DNA from: Shouchella shacheensis
GTDB taxonomy: Bacteria > Bacillota > Bacilli > Bacillales > Bacillaceae_D
DNA: 64,000 nt
Assembly: GCF_001484965.1 (NCBI RefSeq)
Contig: NZ_LLYY01000007.1
Coordinates: 62,001 to 126,000 of the forward strand
Direction of reading: 5' to 3'
Under the pieces are notes generated by a model that saw only the letters and a list, made by a program, of their open reading frames with translations, was not told the origin of the DNA and made no database searches. Position numbers and translations under genes: made by a program. Shown one piece after another: positions 25,297-33,557 of this stretch (the first letter of the stretch is position 1; every line of letters starts with the position of its first letter).

Positions 25297-26736
25297 ATGG
25301 AGCAGGAGTTTTTCATCGTTCCAGAGGAAAAGGCCACTGCCTGGGCGGGTGCTTTTTCCTTTGAGTGGCAAGAGGACAATGGAAAGGGGCTGGAAGTCGA
25401 GGTGGAAGCCTACCATCCGACATGGATTCAGTATCAGCTTGTGGATGCGCATGGAGAGGTGCGGCTACAATACGTTAGCGGAAAAACACCTCAGCCTGTG
25501 TATTTAAGTGAAAACGCGGATTCTACCAGCCCCAATGGCATCTTTGGCACGCTTCCAAAAGGGGAGTGGACGCTCTACGTACAAGCAGCGGCAGGAAAGG
25601 CGCTCCCAAAAGAAGCATGGGGGAAAGTGATCGTCAGGGCTAGTGCCAACCCAGCACCAGTGCCGTTTGGTGAGAGTTGGCTTAAGGGGGACGGGACATT
25701 CTCCCTTGAGGGCTACCGGTGGAGGGAGTCGCTTACGGAGGAATCGAAATGGTACAAAGGGGATTTCCACACCCACACGATCGCTTCCGATGGAAAGATG
25801 ACCCGAGAAGAAAACATCGCCAGTGCCAAGGCACAAGAACTTGACTTCTTTGTTGCCACGGATCACAACCTTGTCCCCACTTCATGGCCGGCTTCTGAAG
25901 AGATGCTGGTTATTCCGGGAATTGAGGTTACGGCGAGGGAGGGCCATTACAACATCCTTGGAGTTCGCACGAATGCCTTCCCAGGAGGAGATGCGCAGCT
26001 TATTGAAAGTGAAAGTGGGATGCAGAAAGTCATGGAAGCTGCTAGAAAAAGTGGCGCATTGAACTCGATCAATCATCCCTTTCTTACGGAGTGGAAATGG
26101 CTGTTCAAGGAAACCCCGTTTTCCCTCGTGGACGCAATTGAAATTTGGAATGACCCGACGTTCCAAGCGAATGAATGGGCGACGGAACAAGCGCTAAAGG
26201 CTTGGGATGCATTAACCAATGATGGATGGAAGCTCACCGGAATTGGCGGTTCGGACTCCCACTTGCGTCCAGATGAAACCTATCCTGATAGCGACGAACC
26301 GTCCCTCATCGGCGACCCGGGAACGTACGTCTGGGCGGAGAAACGTTCAGCACAGGCGATCATCGACCATGTGAAACAGGGGCATGTGTATGTGACAAGA
26401 GGCAATGTGCGTCTTGACTATCAAGTGGAGGGCCACTTGCCTGGAGAGACGCTTCATACCCCAAGTGGGAAGGCACAGCTTCATGTCCTCTCAGGGGAAG
26501 AACTTTTCATTCAGTGGGTAGAGAATGGCAAGGTAATCAAGGAAACGGTTGGGACAAACGACGAGTATGTTTTTGATTGGGACGATCAGACCTATGCCTG
26601 GGTAAGGGCCACTGTAAGAAACGTAGATGGCACGCTCATCGGCTTTACCAATCCCGTCTATTTTGGCCAAAAAAATCCACAGCTTCAGACGTGGGGAGAC
26701 TTACTAAAAAGGGATGGCTGGAAGCATGACGATTAA
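25297..26736 (+). CDS. CehA/McbA-type PHP-domain metallohydrolase
   Basis: Predicted cytoplasmic phosphoesterase or hydrolase of 479 residues, with an N-terminal beta-sandwich of about 140 residues and a C-terminal beta extension around a PHP domain. Metal ligands are visible in order: HTHTIASDG after KGDF, FFVATDHN, IPGIEVTA, INHPF and GGSDSH. No signal peptide is seen. AAAGGAGG precedes the ATG, 18 bases after the binding-protein gene. As the first enzyme behind a Ugp-like importer it could split an imported phosphodiester, with the HAD enzyme acting next (inference). Confidence 0.8.
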   Translation: MEQEFFIVPEEKATAWAGAFSFEWQEDNGKGLEVEVEAYHPTWIQYQLVDAHGEVRLQYVSGKTPQPVYLSENADSTSPNGIFGTLPKGEWTLYVQAAAGKALPKEAWGKVIVRASANPAPVPFGESWLKGDGTFSLEGYRWRESLTEESKWYKGDFHTHTIASDGKMTREENIASAKAQELDFFVATDHNLVPTSWPASEEMLVIPGIEVTAREGHYNILGVRTNAFPGGDAQLIESESGMQKVMEAARKSGALNSINHPFLTEWKWLFKETPFSLVDAIEIWNDPTFQANEWATEQALKAWDALTNDGWKLTGIGGSDSHLRPDETYPDSDEPSLIGDPGTYVWAEKRSAQAIIDHVKQGHVYVTRGNVRLDYQVEGHLPGETLHTPSGKAQLHVLSGEELFIQWVENGKVIKETVGTNDEYVFDWDDQTYAWVRATVRNVDGTLIGFTNPVYFGQKNPQLQTWGDLLKRDGWKHDD

Positions 26737-27451
26737 AGGAATTCTGTTTGACAAGGACGGCACGCTCATACGCTTTGAATCGATTTGGATTGACGCCACC
26801 TACAGGGTGATAGAAGAAGTGGCCCGGGCGTTCGGGCAAGGCGAGAATCAGGCTATTCATACTCAGATGGCAGAGGCGATTGGCTTATATGATCGAGAGG
26901 TGAGTGAGCGTGGGTTTCTAGCAAGCGGAACCAGCATTGACTTCGCCTCGGCATTCGCCCCCTTACTGCAAGCGCCAGAAGACGAAATTTTGCTCCACAT
27001 CGACAAAGCTTATGAGAAAGAGACACGGCAAAAGCTGGCAAATGTAGAGGCCATCGGCGAGGTGTCCTCGCTATTTAAACAGTTAAAGCAATGGAACTAT
27101 CACGTCGGCATTATTACCGCTGACACATACAACAACACGATCCCAGTCCTCGAAAAGCTCGGCATTGAGAGGTATGTAGATTTTATCGGAACCGCTGACC
27201 GCTACGCGAAAAAGCCAGGGGTTGAAGCGCTTGACTCATTTTGCGATCAAGCGAAGCTTCGCCGGAATGAAGTCATTCATATCGGCGACACCGAGATTGA
27301 TTTGCAGTTTGCCACCCACTGCCTTTGTGGGGTTGGCGTGCTTTCAGGGGTTGGCACACAGCAGACGCTTTCTCGCTATACAGAGTATGTCATTCGAGAT
27401 ATCCACGAGCTGGTGGGAGAGGATCAGCGTTTAATATGTGAAACTGTATAA
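26726..27451 (+). CDS. HAD-superfamily phosphatase
   Basis: Soluble phosphatase of about 241 residues. It has motif I FDKDGTLI (nucleophile Asp and acid Asp), a helical cap, motif II GIITADT, motif III Lys in YAKKPG and motif IV GDTEIDL, as in phosphoglycolate phosphatase-like enzymes. The ATG at 26726 places the motif at the usual N-terminal position; an ATG 12 bases earlier is also possible. Either way the gene overlaps the PHP gene end, so the two are translationally coupled. It closes the operon and is followed by a perfect terminator. The substrate is a small phosphoester, identity unknown. Confidence 0.85.
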   Translation: MTIKGILFDKDGTLIRFESIWIDATYRVIEEVARAFGQGENQAIHTQMAEAIGLYDREVSERGFLASGTSIDFASAFAPLLQAPEDEILLHIDKAYEKETRQKLANVEAIGEVSSLFKQLKQWNYHVGIITADTYNNTIPVLEKLGIERYVDFIGTADRYAKKPGVEALDSFCDQAKLRRNEVIHIGDTEIDLQFATHCLCGVGVLSGVGTQQTLSRYTEYVIRDIHELVGEDQRLICETV

Positions 27452-27463
27452 GAAGCCAATGAG

Positions 27464-27500
27464 CCGCCTGTCTTTCAAATTTGAAAGACAGGCGGTGTTT
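27464..27500 (+). terminator. Perfect palindromic terminator of the Ugp-like operon
   Basis: Sixteen-base perfect arms, CCGCCTGTCTTTCAAA and its exact reverse complement with no spacer, followed by TGTTTTC. The fold must open a few central bases to make a loop. Confidence 0.85.
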
Positions 27501-27607
27501 TCGATTGGACCCATTGACTACCGACAAGCCTGAAACAGGAAGGGGCGCGTCAGTCGTTTCCCCCCGCTGCAAGTGGTTCGTTTAATCCATAGTTCGCGCA
27601 GAGAGCC

Positions 27608-27838
27608 TTAATGATGAGCCGTTTTAAAGAAATCGTACGCGGCTGTTCCAACGATCACCGCCCGGATCTGCCTGACTTCGTTGACACCTGCCACCATTAA
27701 AAGCAAGCGATGATGGGACTCTGTAACAAAAGACAACCGTTCTAACTTGCGATGCTTTTTAATGTATTCCTGATCACCAAATTCAGCGGCAGACGCCGCT
27801 GAATAGGAGGGTTCACCTGTTGAACGATAGGAAGGCTT
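27608..27838 (-). pseudogene. Unidentified 76-residue open segment after the symporter gene
   Basis: A protein-like frame starts next to the symporter stop and ends with TAA. It reads EFGDQEYIKKHRKLERLSF, then VTESHHRLLLMVAGVNEVRQ, then IRAVIVGTAAYDFFKTAHH. It has no ATG near its beginning (a TAG lies just upstream), so it is either a truncated gene or starts at an internal TTG or ATG. The composition looks coding and not like an antisense shadow. I do not recognise the family. Confidence 0.35.
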
Positions 27839-29498
27839 ATTTTTCTATGCCATCTTTCATCCAAACTTCACCATCTTTGTACGTCATCTGCTCTGGATAA
27901 CGGAGATCGGTGACATCGTCCTGCAAATGCTGAGCAGGCGGGGCTGTAGCCAGTGAAACGATGATACATGTAAGCAAGTTAACCGGTACTGAAATAATCC
28001 CAGCGCCTGTATCTTGAATACCGAACACAGTAAATCCAGCCATTGCCATGAAAATATACGTGAGCGTCGTCCCCAGTCCGACAAGCATCCCAGCGATGGC
28101 TCCTGTTGCATTCATACGCTTCCACCAGACCCCAAGGAACAATACGGGGAAGAACGTTCCTCCGGCCAATGCAAAGGCCCATGCAACAATTTGGGTAATA
28201 ACTCCAGGCGGATCAAGCGCTACAAAACCGGCGACTATCGTAGCAACCACAATTGAAATTCTCCCGGCATTTAACCGTTTTTGATCGGTTGCTTCCGGAT
28301 TCATCAAACGATAATAAATATCATGAGCGAACGAAGAGGAAATGGTAATTAAAAGCCCGCCCGCTGTAGATAGTGCGGCTGCCATTGCACCGGCTGCCAC
28401 CAAGCCTATGACAAACACGCCGAGGTTGGCGATTTCCGGCGTCGCCATAACCACCATATCGTTTCCAACTGATATTTCCGCCCAGTCAAGAATACCGTCT
28501 CCATTACTGTCTGCAAGCTCAAGCAAGCCCGTGTTAACCCAACTCTCTGTCCAGCTAGGCAGCGAGTCCAACGGCTGCCCCGCAATTTCGGTCATTAAAA
28601 TAAAGCGGGAAAATGCTGCGTAGGCGGGAGCTGATAGGTACAGAAAACCAATGAAAAGAAGCGCCCACGCCCCGCTCCAACGGGCTGCTTTCATTGTTGA
28701 AACCGTATAAAAACGAACAATGACGTGGGGGAGAGCTGAGGTACCTACCATTAACGTAAACAATAAGGCAATAAACTGGCTTTTGTCACTCTCCGCAAAC
28801 GGTGCAAAATATTCGGATAGTCCAAGCTCTCGATCGATCGCTCCGATTTCACTGACAACGTTTCCGTATGTGAGCCACGGAAGCGGGTTCCCTGTAACCT
28901 GCAATGACATAAAAACAATGGGAATAATGTAAGCGACAATCAAAATGATGTATTGGGCCACCTGAGTCCAAGTCACCCCTTTCATCCCGCCGAGTGTGGC
29001 ATAGATAGCGATAATGACAACCCCGATCATCGTTCCATACATGGCTGGGATATTAAAGAGTCGCCCGATCACAACCCCAGAACCCGAAAGCTGTCCAATA
29101 ATATAAGTAAAACTTATAATAATCGTTGCAATCGCTGAGATTAAGCGGGCAGGGTTACTAGCGAAACGATCCCCGATAAACTCCGGTACTGTTAAACGTC
29201 CGTACTTACGAAGCTGGGGGGCAAGCAGGAACGTTAAAAGCAAAAACCCTCCTGTCCAACCCATAACATACGCGAGACCGTCGTACCCAAGCGCCATGAT
29301 GGTCCCTGCCATCCCGATAAAGGAAGCAGCACTCATCCAGTCCCCACCGATCGCCATCCCGTTCCAAATAGGCGGGATGCCACGGCTGGCAACGTAAAAG
29401 TCAGAAGTAGCTCTCGCCCGGTTATAATAGGCGATCGCAATATATAGAGCAAACGTAGCAGCAATAAGGCCAAGTGATACGAGTGTTTGTAAGTCCAT
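27837..29498 (-). CDS. Sodium:solute symporter, acetate permease/VC2705-like
   Basis: Membrane symporter of the SSS family, 553 residues with about 13 helices, probably importing a short carboxylate with Na+. Marks are ASRGIPPIWNGMAIGGDWMS, LPHVIVRFYTV and AAALSTAGGLLITISSS. An insert at residues 330-341, DSNGDGILDWAE, matches a canonical EF-hand loop and suggests Ca2+ binding on an extramembrane loop. GGGAGG precedes the ATG. The usual small partner (DUF4212 type) is encoded upstream but separated by about 690 bases of non-coding DNA. The solute is not determined. Confidence 0.88.
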   Translation of the reverse strand: MDLQTLVSLGLIAATFALYIAIAYYNRARATSDFYVASRGIPPIWNGMAIGGDWMSAASFIGMAGTIMALGYDGLAYVMGWTGGFLLLTFLLAPQLRKYGRLTVPEFIGDRFASNPARLISAIATIIISFTYIIGQLSGSGVVIGRLFNIPAMYGTMIGVVIIAIYATLGGMKGVTWTQVAQYIILIVAYIIPIVFMSLQVTGNPLPWLTYGNVVSEIGAIDRELGLSEYFAPFAESDKSQFIALLFTLMVGTSALPHVIVRFYTVSTMKAARWSGAWALLFIGFLYLSAPAYAAFSRFILMTEIAGQPLDSLPSWTESWVNTGLLELADSNGDGILDWAEISVGNDMVVMATPEIANLGVFVIGLVAAGAMAAALSTAGGLLITISSSFAHDIYYRLMNPEATDQKRLNAGRISIVVATIVAGFVALDPPGVITQIVAWAFALAGGTFFPVLFLGVWWKRMNATGAIAGMLVGLGTTLTYIFMAMAGFTVFGIQDTGAGIISVPVNLLTCIIVSLATAPPAQHLQDDVTDLRYPEQMTYKDGEVWMKDGIEK

Positions 29499-30191
29499 AG
29501 GAAGCCTCCCTTTTTAGAGTGGTGGTATGGCATCTCAACCATACTGTGAAGCGATAGGTTAGAAGGAAATGCTATGTAGCGTATCCTTTTTGAGCAGCTA
29601 AGTTCCCTCTGCTTAGTGCTGCATGGCTGAAGTAGTCTCCCTATTAAAGGATGAGGGATTATTTTTCCAAGACCTGACCTTCATGGGTCCAACGACACGG
29701 CTTAGCTCAATGGTTGTAAAAATTCTTTAAATGGGATTGATCCATACTCGATGACGATGAGCTTTCATCGGCCCTTTGCTAAAAACGCGATACACCAGGT
29801 GTAATGATGTCTTTTGATTGTAGGGAGCGTTATCCCCTCAGGGGTAGGGGGTTCACAAGAATTAAGAGGGCCCCCTCACTCAGTGCGCGATGAATCAATC
29901 CTTTGAGCTTATACCAATAACGCGTTCCGATTCATGCATGTTTACAGCTGTATCGACCCACCGAGGTCGCCACCTTTTGATAAATGGTCGGTTTCAAGCG
30001 TACCTGTTGAGCGATTTTTTCCGATAGGTTATCCAGCACCGGCCATGAGGAGCATTGGCATATAGGCTCCAAAAGTTATGTTCCCAAGGATGTTCGTTGG
30101 TGATGACTAAGTACAAATCTTGGTTGCTTGTCGATCCAAGATATTTCTCTCTCTAACTCCTATGGCGGTGGTGGACCCTAACGATGACGCA
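29499..30191. other. Non-coding spacer between the two symporter subunits
   Basis: About 690 bases without a credible gene on either strand. Short protein-like stretches on the minus strand (for example SEKIAQQVRLKPTIYQKVA) break off at stops, so it is probably decayed coding sequence of unknown origin. A GC-rich palindrome, GAGGGCCCCCTC, lies near 29866-29878. Confidence 0.4.
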
Positions 30192-30494
30192 CTAATGATC
30201 GATGGTCTTGCCGCTGCTGAAAGTGGCATTTGCTTCCTCGTCAATCCCGTACTTTTTATCAATCTTGTCGCTCAGTATTGCATTTAAGAATAAGCAAATG
30301 ATAAAGATGACAATCGCACCTTGCGACCCCATATAGTAATGAAACTCAACGCCCAAAAATGTAAATTGGGAGAAAAATTCTGCAAACAATATGACACCGA
30401 ATGAAACGAGAATGCCAATGCTTAAAAAGATAACCACCAACAGTGTACGTGTGCGAAAGTATGCGTCTGCTACTTGTTTCTCAACTTTTTTCAT
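30192..30494 (-). CDS. Small membrane partner of the symporter (DUF4212/DUF485 type)
   Basis: Small membrane protein of 100 residues with two helices and a charged N-terminus (MKKVEKQVADAYFRTRTLL). It matches the small subunits that accompany VC2705-like sodium:solute symporters: the second helix region EFHYYMGSQGAIVIFI with following FLNAILSDKIDKKYG is typical. The ATG at 30494 is used because GGAGGTGA lies just before it; the longer frame starts within that site. Family knowledge says these are normally adjacent to the symporter gene; here a spacer intervenes. Confidence 0.8.
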   Translation of the reverse strand: MKKVEKQVADAYFRTRTLLVVIFLSIGILVSFGVILFAEFFSQFTFLGVEFHYYMGSQGAIVIFIICLFLNAILSDKIDKKYGIDEEANATFSSGKTIDH

Positions 30495-30619
30495 TTTAGT
30501 CACCTCCATTAGGATTCTGCTCTTTCAACATGATTTTTGTCTTTCCATCCCTAATAGAAAGCCTCACCCCCTCCCAATAATGCAATCGCTTTCAATTGAT
30601 GCTTTTTAAAAAGCGGCCT

Positions 30620-30928
30620 TTATACAGCAGACTGCTCATGCTTTTTGGATCGAGGTTGATTTGGTTTCTGAATATGCTTGCAATTTTTACAGATTTTTAG
30701 CGGTGTCTTCTTCTTAGCAAGCATGTAATTTGTTAGAACAATCGCGGGAGCAAATAAGGAAAAAATCGGTTCGACTAACAAGCCAATTCCTACCGTAACA
30801 AGCACTGGCAACGTGGACATGAACCATACATAACGCCACTTTGTCATGACTGCCAGGTTCTCGCTTCTGCATGCTGTACATAACTGATCATCAGATGTCT
30901 GCTGGCGTACGAATTTCTTTCTCGGCAT
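30620..30928 (-). CDS. Small membrane protein with two CxxC motifs
   Basis: A protein of 102 residues with a basic N-terminus, a CTAC pair, two adjacent hydrophobic helices (YVWFMSTLPVLVTVGIGLLV and PAIVLTNYMLA), then CKNC and a basic tail. The two CxxC pairs could form a zinc ribbon on the cytoplasmic side of a helical hairpin. GGGGGTG precedes the ATG. It lies in line with the 60-residue membrane protein upstream and the symporter partner downstream. I do not recognise a named family. Confidence 0.6.
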   Translation of the reverse strand: MPRKKFVRQQTSDDQLCTACRSENLAVMTKWRYVWFMSTLPVLVTVGIGLLVEPIFSLFAPAIVLTNYMLAKKKTPLKICKNCKHIQKPNQPRSKKHEQSAV

Positions 30929-30946
30929 GAAAACACCCCCCTGGAA

Positions 30947-31129
30947 TTATTTCAGATCAAACACCATCTGCACCGTTTCCCAGAATGGCAGCGGTACCCT
31001 TGCCATTTCTACCACCATATAAAGCCCCATCGCTGCAAAGGGCACGGTTAACAAAAGCGGCTTTTTCCATTTAATTGTTGCAATGACACTAGCAATGCTT
31101 ATACCCCAGAATAGAATGAGTGCAATCAT
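30947..31129 (-). CDS. Small two-helix membrane protein
   Basis: Sixty residues, almost all hydrophobic: helix one MIALILFWGISIASVIATI, a basic turn KWKKP, helix two LLLTVPFAAMGLYMVVEMA, and a short tail. A strong GAGGAGG precedes the ATG. It is the first gene of the minus-strand symporter cluster, 18 bases ahead of the CxxC membrane protein. Function unknown. Confidence 0.6.
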   Translation of the reverse strand: MIALILFWGISIASVIATIKWKKPLLLTVPFAAMGLYMVVEMARVPLPFWETVQMVFDLK

Positions 31130-31239
31130 GACATGCTCCTCCTCGCAGGTAATTTCGCTTTGTTATAATACACATTATTTCAAGTTTTCATATATAAGTC
31201 AACTTCTTTTACGAAAAAATGGCAAGCAAGGGAGTGCTC

Positions 31240-31335
31240 ATGCTGATCAGTACGGCGGGACTGGGGGTTGGGTCGGTTTTGCTCGTTCTCCTATGGGTGA
31301 TTTTTCATAGGGGGTGGGAGTGTCAAGTGTGTTGA
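31240..31335 (+). CDS. Possible 31-residue single-helix membrane peptide
   Basis: Short frame with AGGGAG about 6 bases before the ATG. It encodes MLISTAGLGVGSVLLVLLWV, then IFHRGWECQVC: one membrane helix with a basic, cysteine-containing end. It is too short for ordinary gene calling. The good ribosome site and clean helix favour a real peptide, but chance is not excluded. Confidence 0.35.
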   Translation: MLISTAGLGVGSVLLVLLWVIFHRGWECQVC

Positions 31336-31864
31336 TTTAGCGATCTGTATCCGGTTGTTATTGAGGGCTGTCTTTTCGAAGGCTGCCCAAGTGCAGTTGT
31401 ATTGCTACAGTTCTGTTTGCAACTCATCGTGGTTCGAGCTTGTTTTTCCGCATTTGCGCACACCATCCAAGAGTATCGTCTCCGAAGCTACAGTTATGGC
31501 TTCTTAGTAGATTAGAAGTTTTCGCTGTAAAGTTCTATAATAAGACATGAGAACCTCCTTTCTGACGCCACCTTTGCTAGACTAGAGAAATATCCTGTAT
31601 TGCTCTAATCTTTTTTGAATACCGGACTGTGATATGCGTAACTGGGACTGTATCAATCTGTGTAAATCTGGGAGTACGTATAAAGTAAGTGGAAGGGAGG
31701 AACCAAGTGCACTTTTTTATGCCGGGGCGAGGTTCTTGTTAATTGATTATTACGTCAACTATTGCTTGATGCCAAACCGTTCGTATATGCTGATAGAAAA
31801 CTAGTATTAAACCCAACTTGATGGAGCGAAACATAAAGCACAAGGGAGGAGAAGGAGGAGCACA
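31336..31864. other. Spacer before the PucR regulator, with a possible ATPase gene remnant
   Basis: No intact gene. On the minus strand an AAAGGAGG and ATG (near 31533) start MSYYRTLQRKLLIY and stop at once. Another frame further on contains ETILLDGVRKCGKTSS, which resembles the P-loop of DUF4143-type AAA proteins. This may be a decayed ATPase gene; evidence is thin. Confidence 0.3.
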
Positions 31865-33439
31865 ATGAGGGAAGACCAGTTATCTGAAGTTTGGACGATT
31901 AGCCAGTCGTTTGCTCGGACGCGTAGTATTTCCGAGGTTTTAGATGTTCTGGCCTCGTCCGTACCGGTTCTAGTGCCCGGCGCTGATATGGTGATCATTT
32001 ATTTGTATGATGAAAATCTGAATGTGCTGCGTCTTGCTGCGAGTGTTGGCGTGGTTGTGTCGAGTTTAAGGCGGATTGCTTTTCAGCCTGGAGAGTCTAT
32101 GACAGGACAGGTGTTTGTAAGCGGAGAGCCGGTTCTTTGTATGGCTGAACAAGATGTGAGAGAGAAGATGGCGAATATCTCGAGCGATAACTTGCAGTGG
32201 TTCCGAAAAGGCGTAGCGGAAAAAGAGATTCGCAGCTCTTTTAGCGTGCCGCTTCTTAGCGACAATCGGTGTTTGGGTACTTTAGCAGTGAATCAGCATC
32301 AAGCAGGCACTCCTTTCTCCCAGCAAGAAGTGATGGTTGTCTCGCAATTGGCCGTTCAAGGCGCGCTTGCCATTGACAATGCGCGTTTGTATGAACGGAT
32401 GGTACGGCAAAAGCGAGATCTGGATGAAAGTCGGATCGTCCAAGAGCGTTTTACTCACGTGTTGCTTGAAGGTGGAGGCTTAGAAAAAGTCTTAAAAACT
32501 TTAAGGCGGTTGCTGGAGACTCAAGCCACAGTCTCTTTTACAGAAACGATGGATGACGCGGCTTTTGCGTATCCAATTTTACAAGGTCCGGAACAACTCG
32601 GCTGGCTTGTATTCGATCAGAAGGCATATGCGTTTTCCAGAAAGGACCATGTGGTGATTGAGAAGGCAGCAGAAGCGATCGCGATCAACTTCCGCAACGA
32701 AAACCGTCGCTCTGAGAAAGAACTGCGGGTTCGAGAATCTCAGTTTCATTCTGTGTTAAATGGAGCATCACTCGCAGAGGCAGGCAGTTTGTTTTTTGGC
32801 TATCGAGACAAACAAATGCGCTGCCTGGTGTTTACTTGCGACCCTTCATCGGAACCGGGTACTTATTTCCGCAAGCTTGAAAAATTGGTATGTGGGATCG
32901 ACTTTGAAGGAATAGTATTGGAGTATCGGTCAAGCTGGGTCGTTATCTTGAACGTAAACGAAGAGGCCCAAGTCGAGGCGTTTGCTGGACAATTGCAGGC
33001 AATAGCGTCGTCTTCTTCTCAAGCAAAAATCGGTGTAAGCCGCTCCCGCCATATAAACGAAATAGCTGTTTCCTACGCAGAAGCGCTTGAAGCGTTAGAA
33101 CAGGGTGAAGGGTCATCATTCTCGATTGTGTATTACGCCAAACTGGGATACCGGCGGCTTTGGGGTCAGATGGGGGTTGAAAGACAACGAGAATTTGTAA
33201 ATGACCATCTTGGGCCGTTATTGGCGATGGAACCCATTTATGAGGAGACTTTAGAAGCGTTTATTTGCCACAATCGCAGTCGCCAACAAACGGCGGACGC
33301 CTTATATATCCATACCAACACCCTTTATCAGCGTTTGAAGAAGATCGAACATGAATTAGGTAGTAGCCTCAACGAAGATGCCACTTGGATTACGGTTGTC
33401 ATTGCCTTTGAAATGAATAAAGAATTATCGGATCAATAG
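31865..33439 (+). CDS. GAF-domain PucR/CdaR-type transcriptional regulator
   Basis: Regulator of 524 residues. An N-terminal GAF sensor covers about residues 15-175 (VPGADMVIIYLYDENLNVLRL, PGESMTGQVF, SSFSVPLLSDNRCLGTLAVN). A middle segment resembles the CdaR GGDEF-like domain (IGVSRSRHINEIAVSYAEALEAL). The C-terminal PucR helix-turn-helix reads RQQTADALYIHTNTLYQRLKKIE. GGAGGAG precedes the ATG. It stands just before the dehydrogenase/transporter operon, in the same direction but with a promoter-sized gap, so it probably activates that operon on sensing its substrate. Confidence 0.88.
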   Translation: MREDQLSEVWTISQSFARTRSISEVLDVLASSVPVLVPGADMVIIYLYDENLNVLRLAASVGVVVSSLRRIAFQPGESMTGQVFVSGEPVLCMAEQDVREKMANISSDNLQWFRKGVAEKEIRSSFSVPLLSDNRCLGTLAVNQHQAGTPFSQQEVMVVSQLAVQGALAIDNARLYERMVRQKRDLDESRIVQERFTHVLLEGGGLEKVLKTLRRLLETQATVSFTETMDDAAFAYPILQGPEQLGWLVFDQKAYAFSRKDHVVIEKAAEAIAINFRNENRRSEKELRVRESQFHSVLNGASLAEAGSLFFGYRDKQMRCLVFTCDPSSEPGTYFRKLEKLVCGIDFEGIVLEYRSSWVVILNVNEEAQVEAFAGQLQAIASSSSQAKIGVSRSRHINEIAVSYAEALEALEQGEGSSFSIVYYAKLGYRRLWGQMGVERQREFVNDHLGPLLAMEPIYEETLEAFICHNRSRQQTADALYIHTNTLYQRLKKIEHELGSSLNEDATWITVVIAFEMNKELSDQ

Positions 33440-33557
33440 TCTTTCTTATATGGGCATACACATTTTTCGATAGCAAAGGGTGTGGGTGTCCATATTTTAT
33501 TTTACTGAACTGAAGATTATAATTACGTCCAAGAACTCTGAAAGGTGGGAGCTTGTG

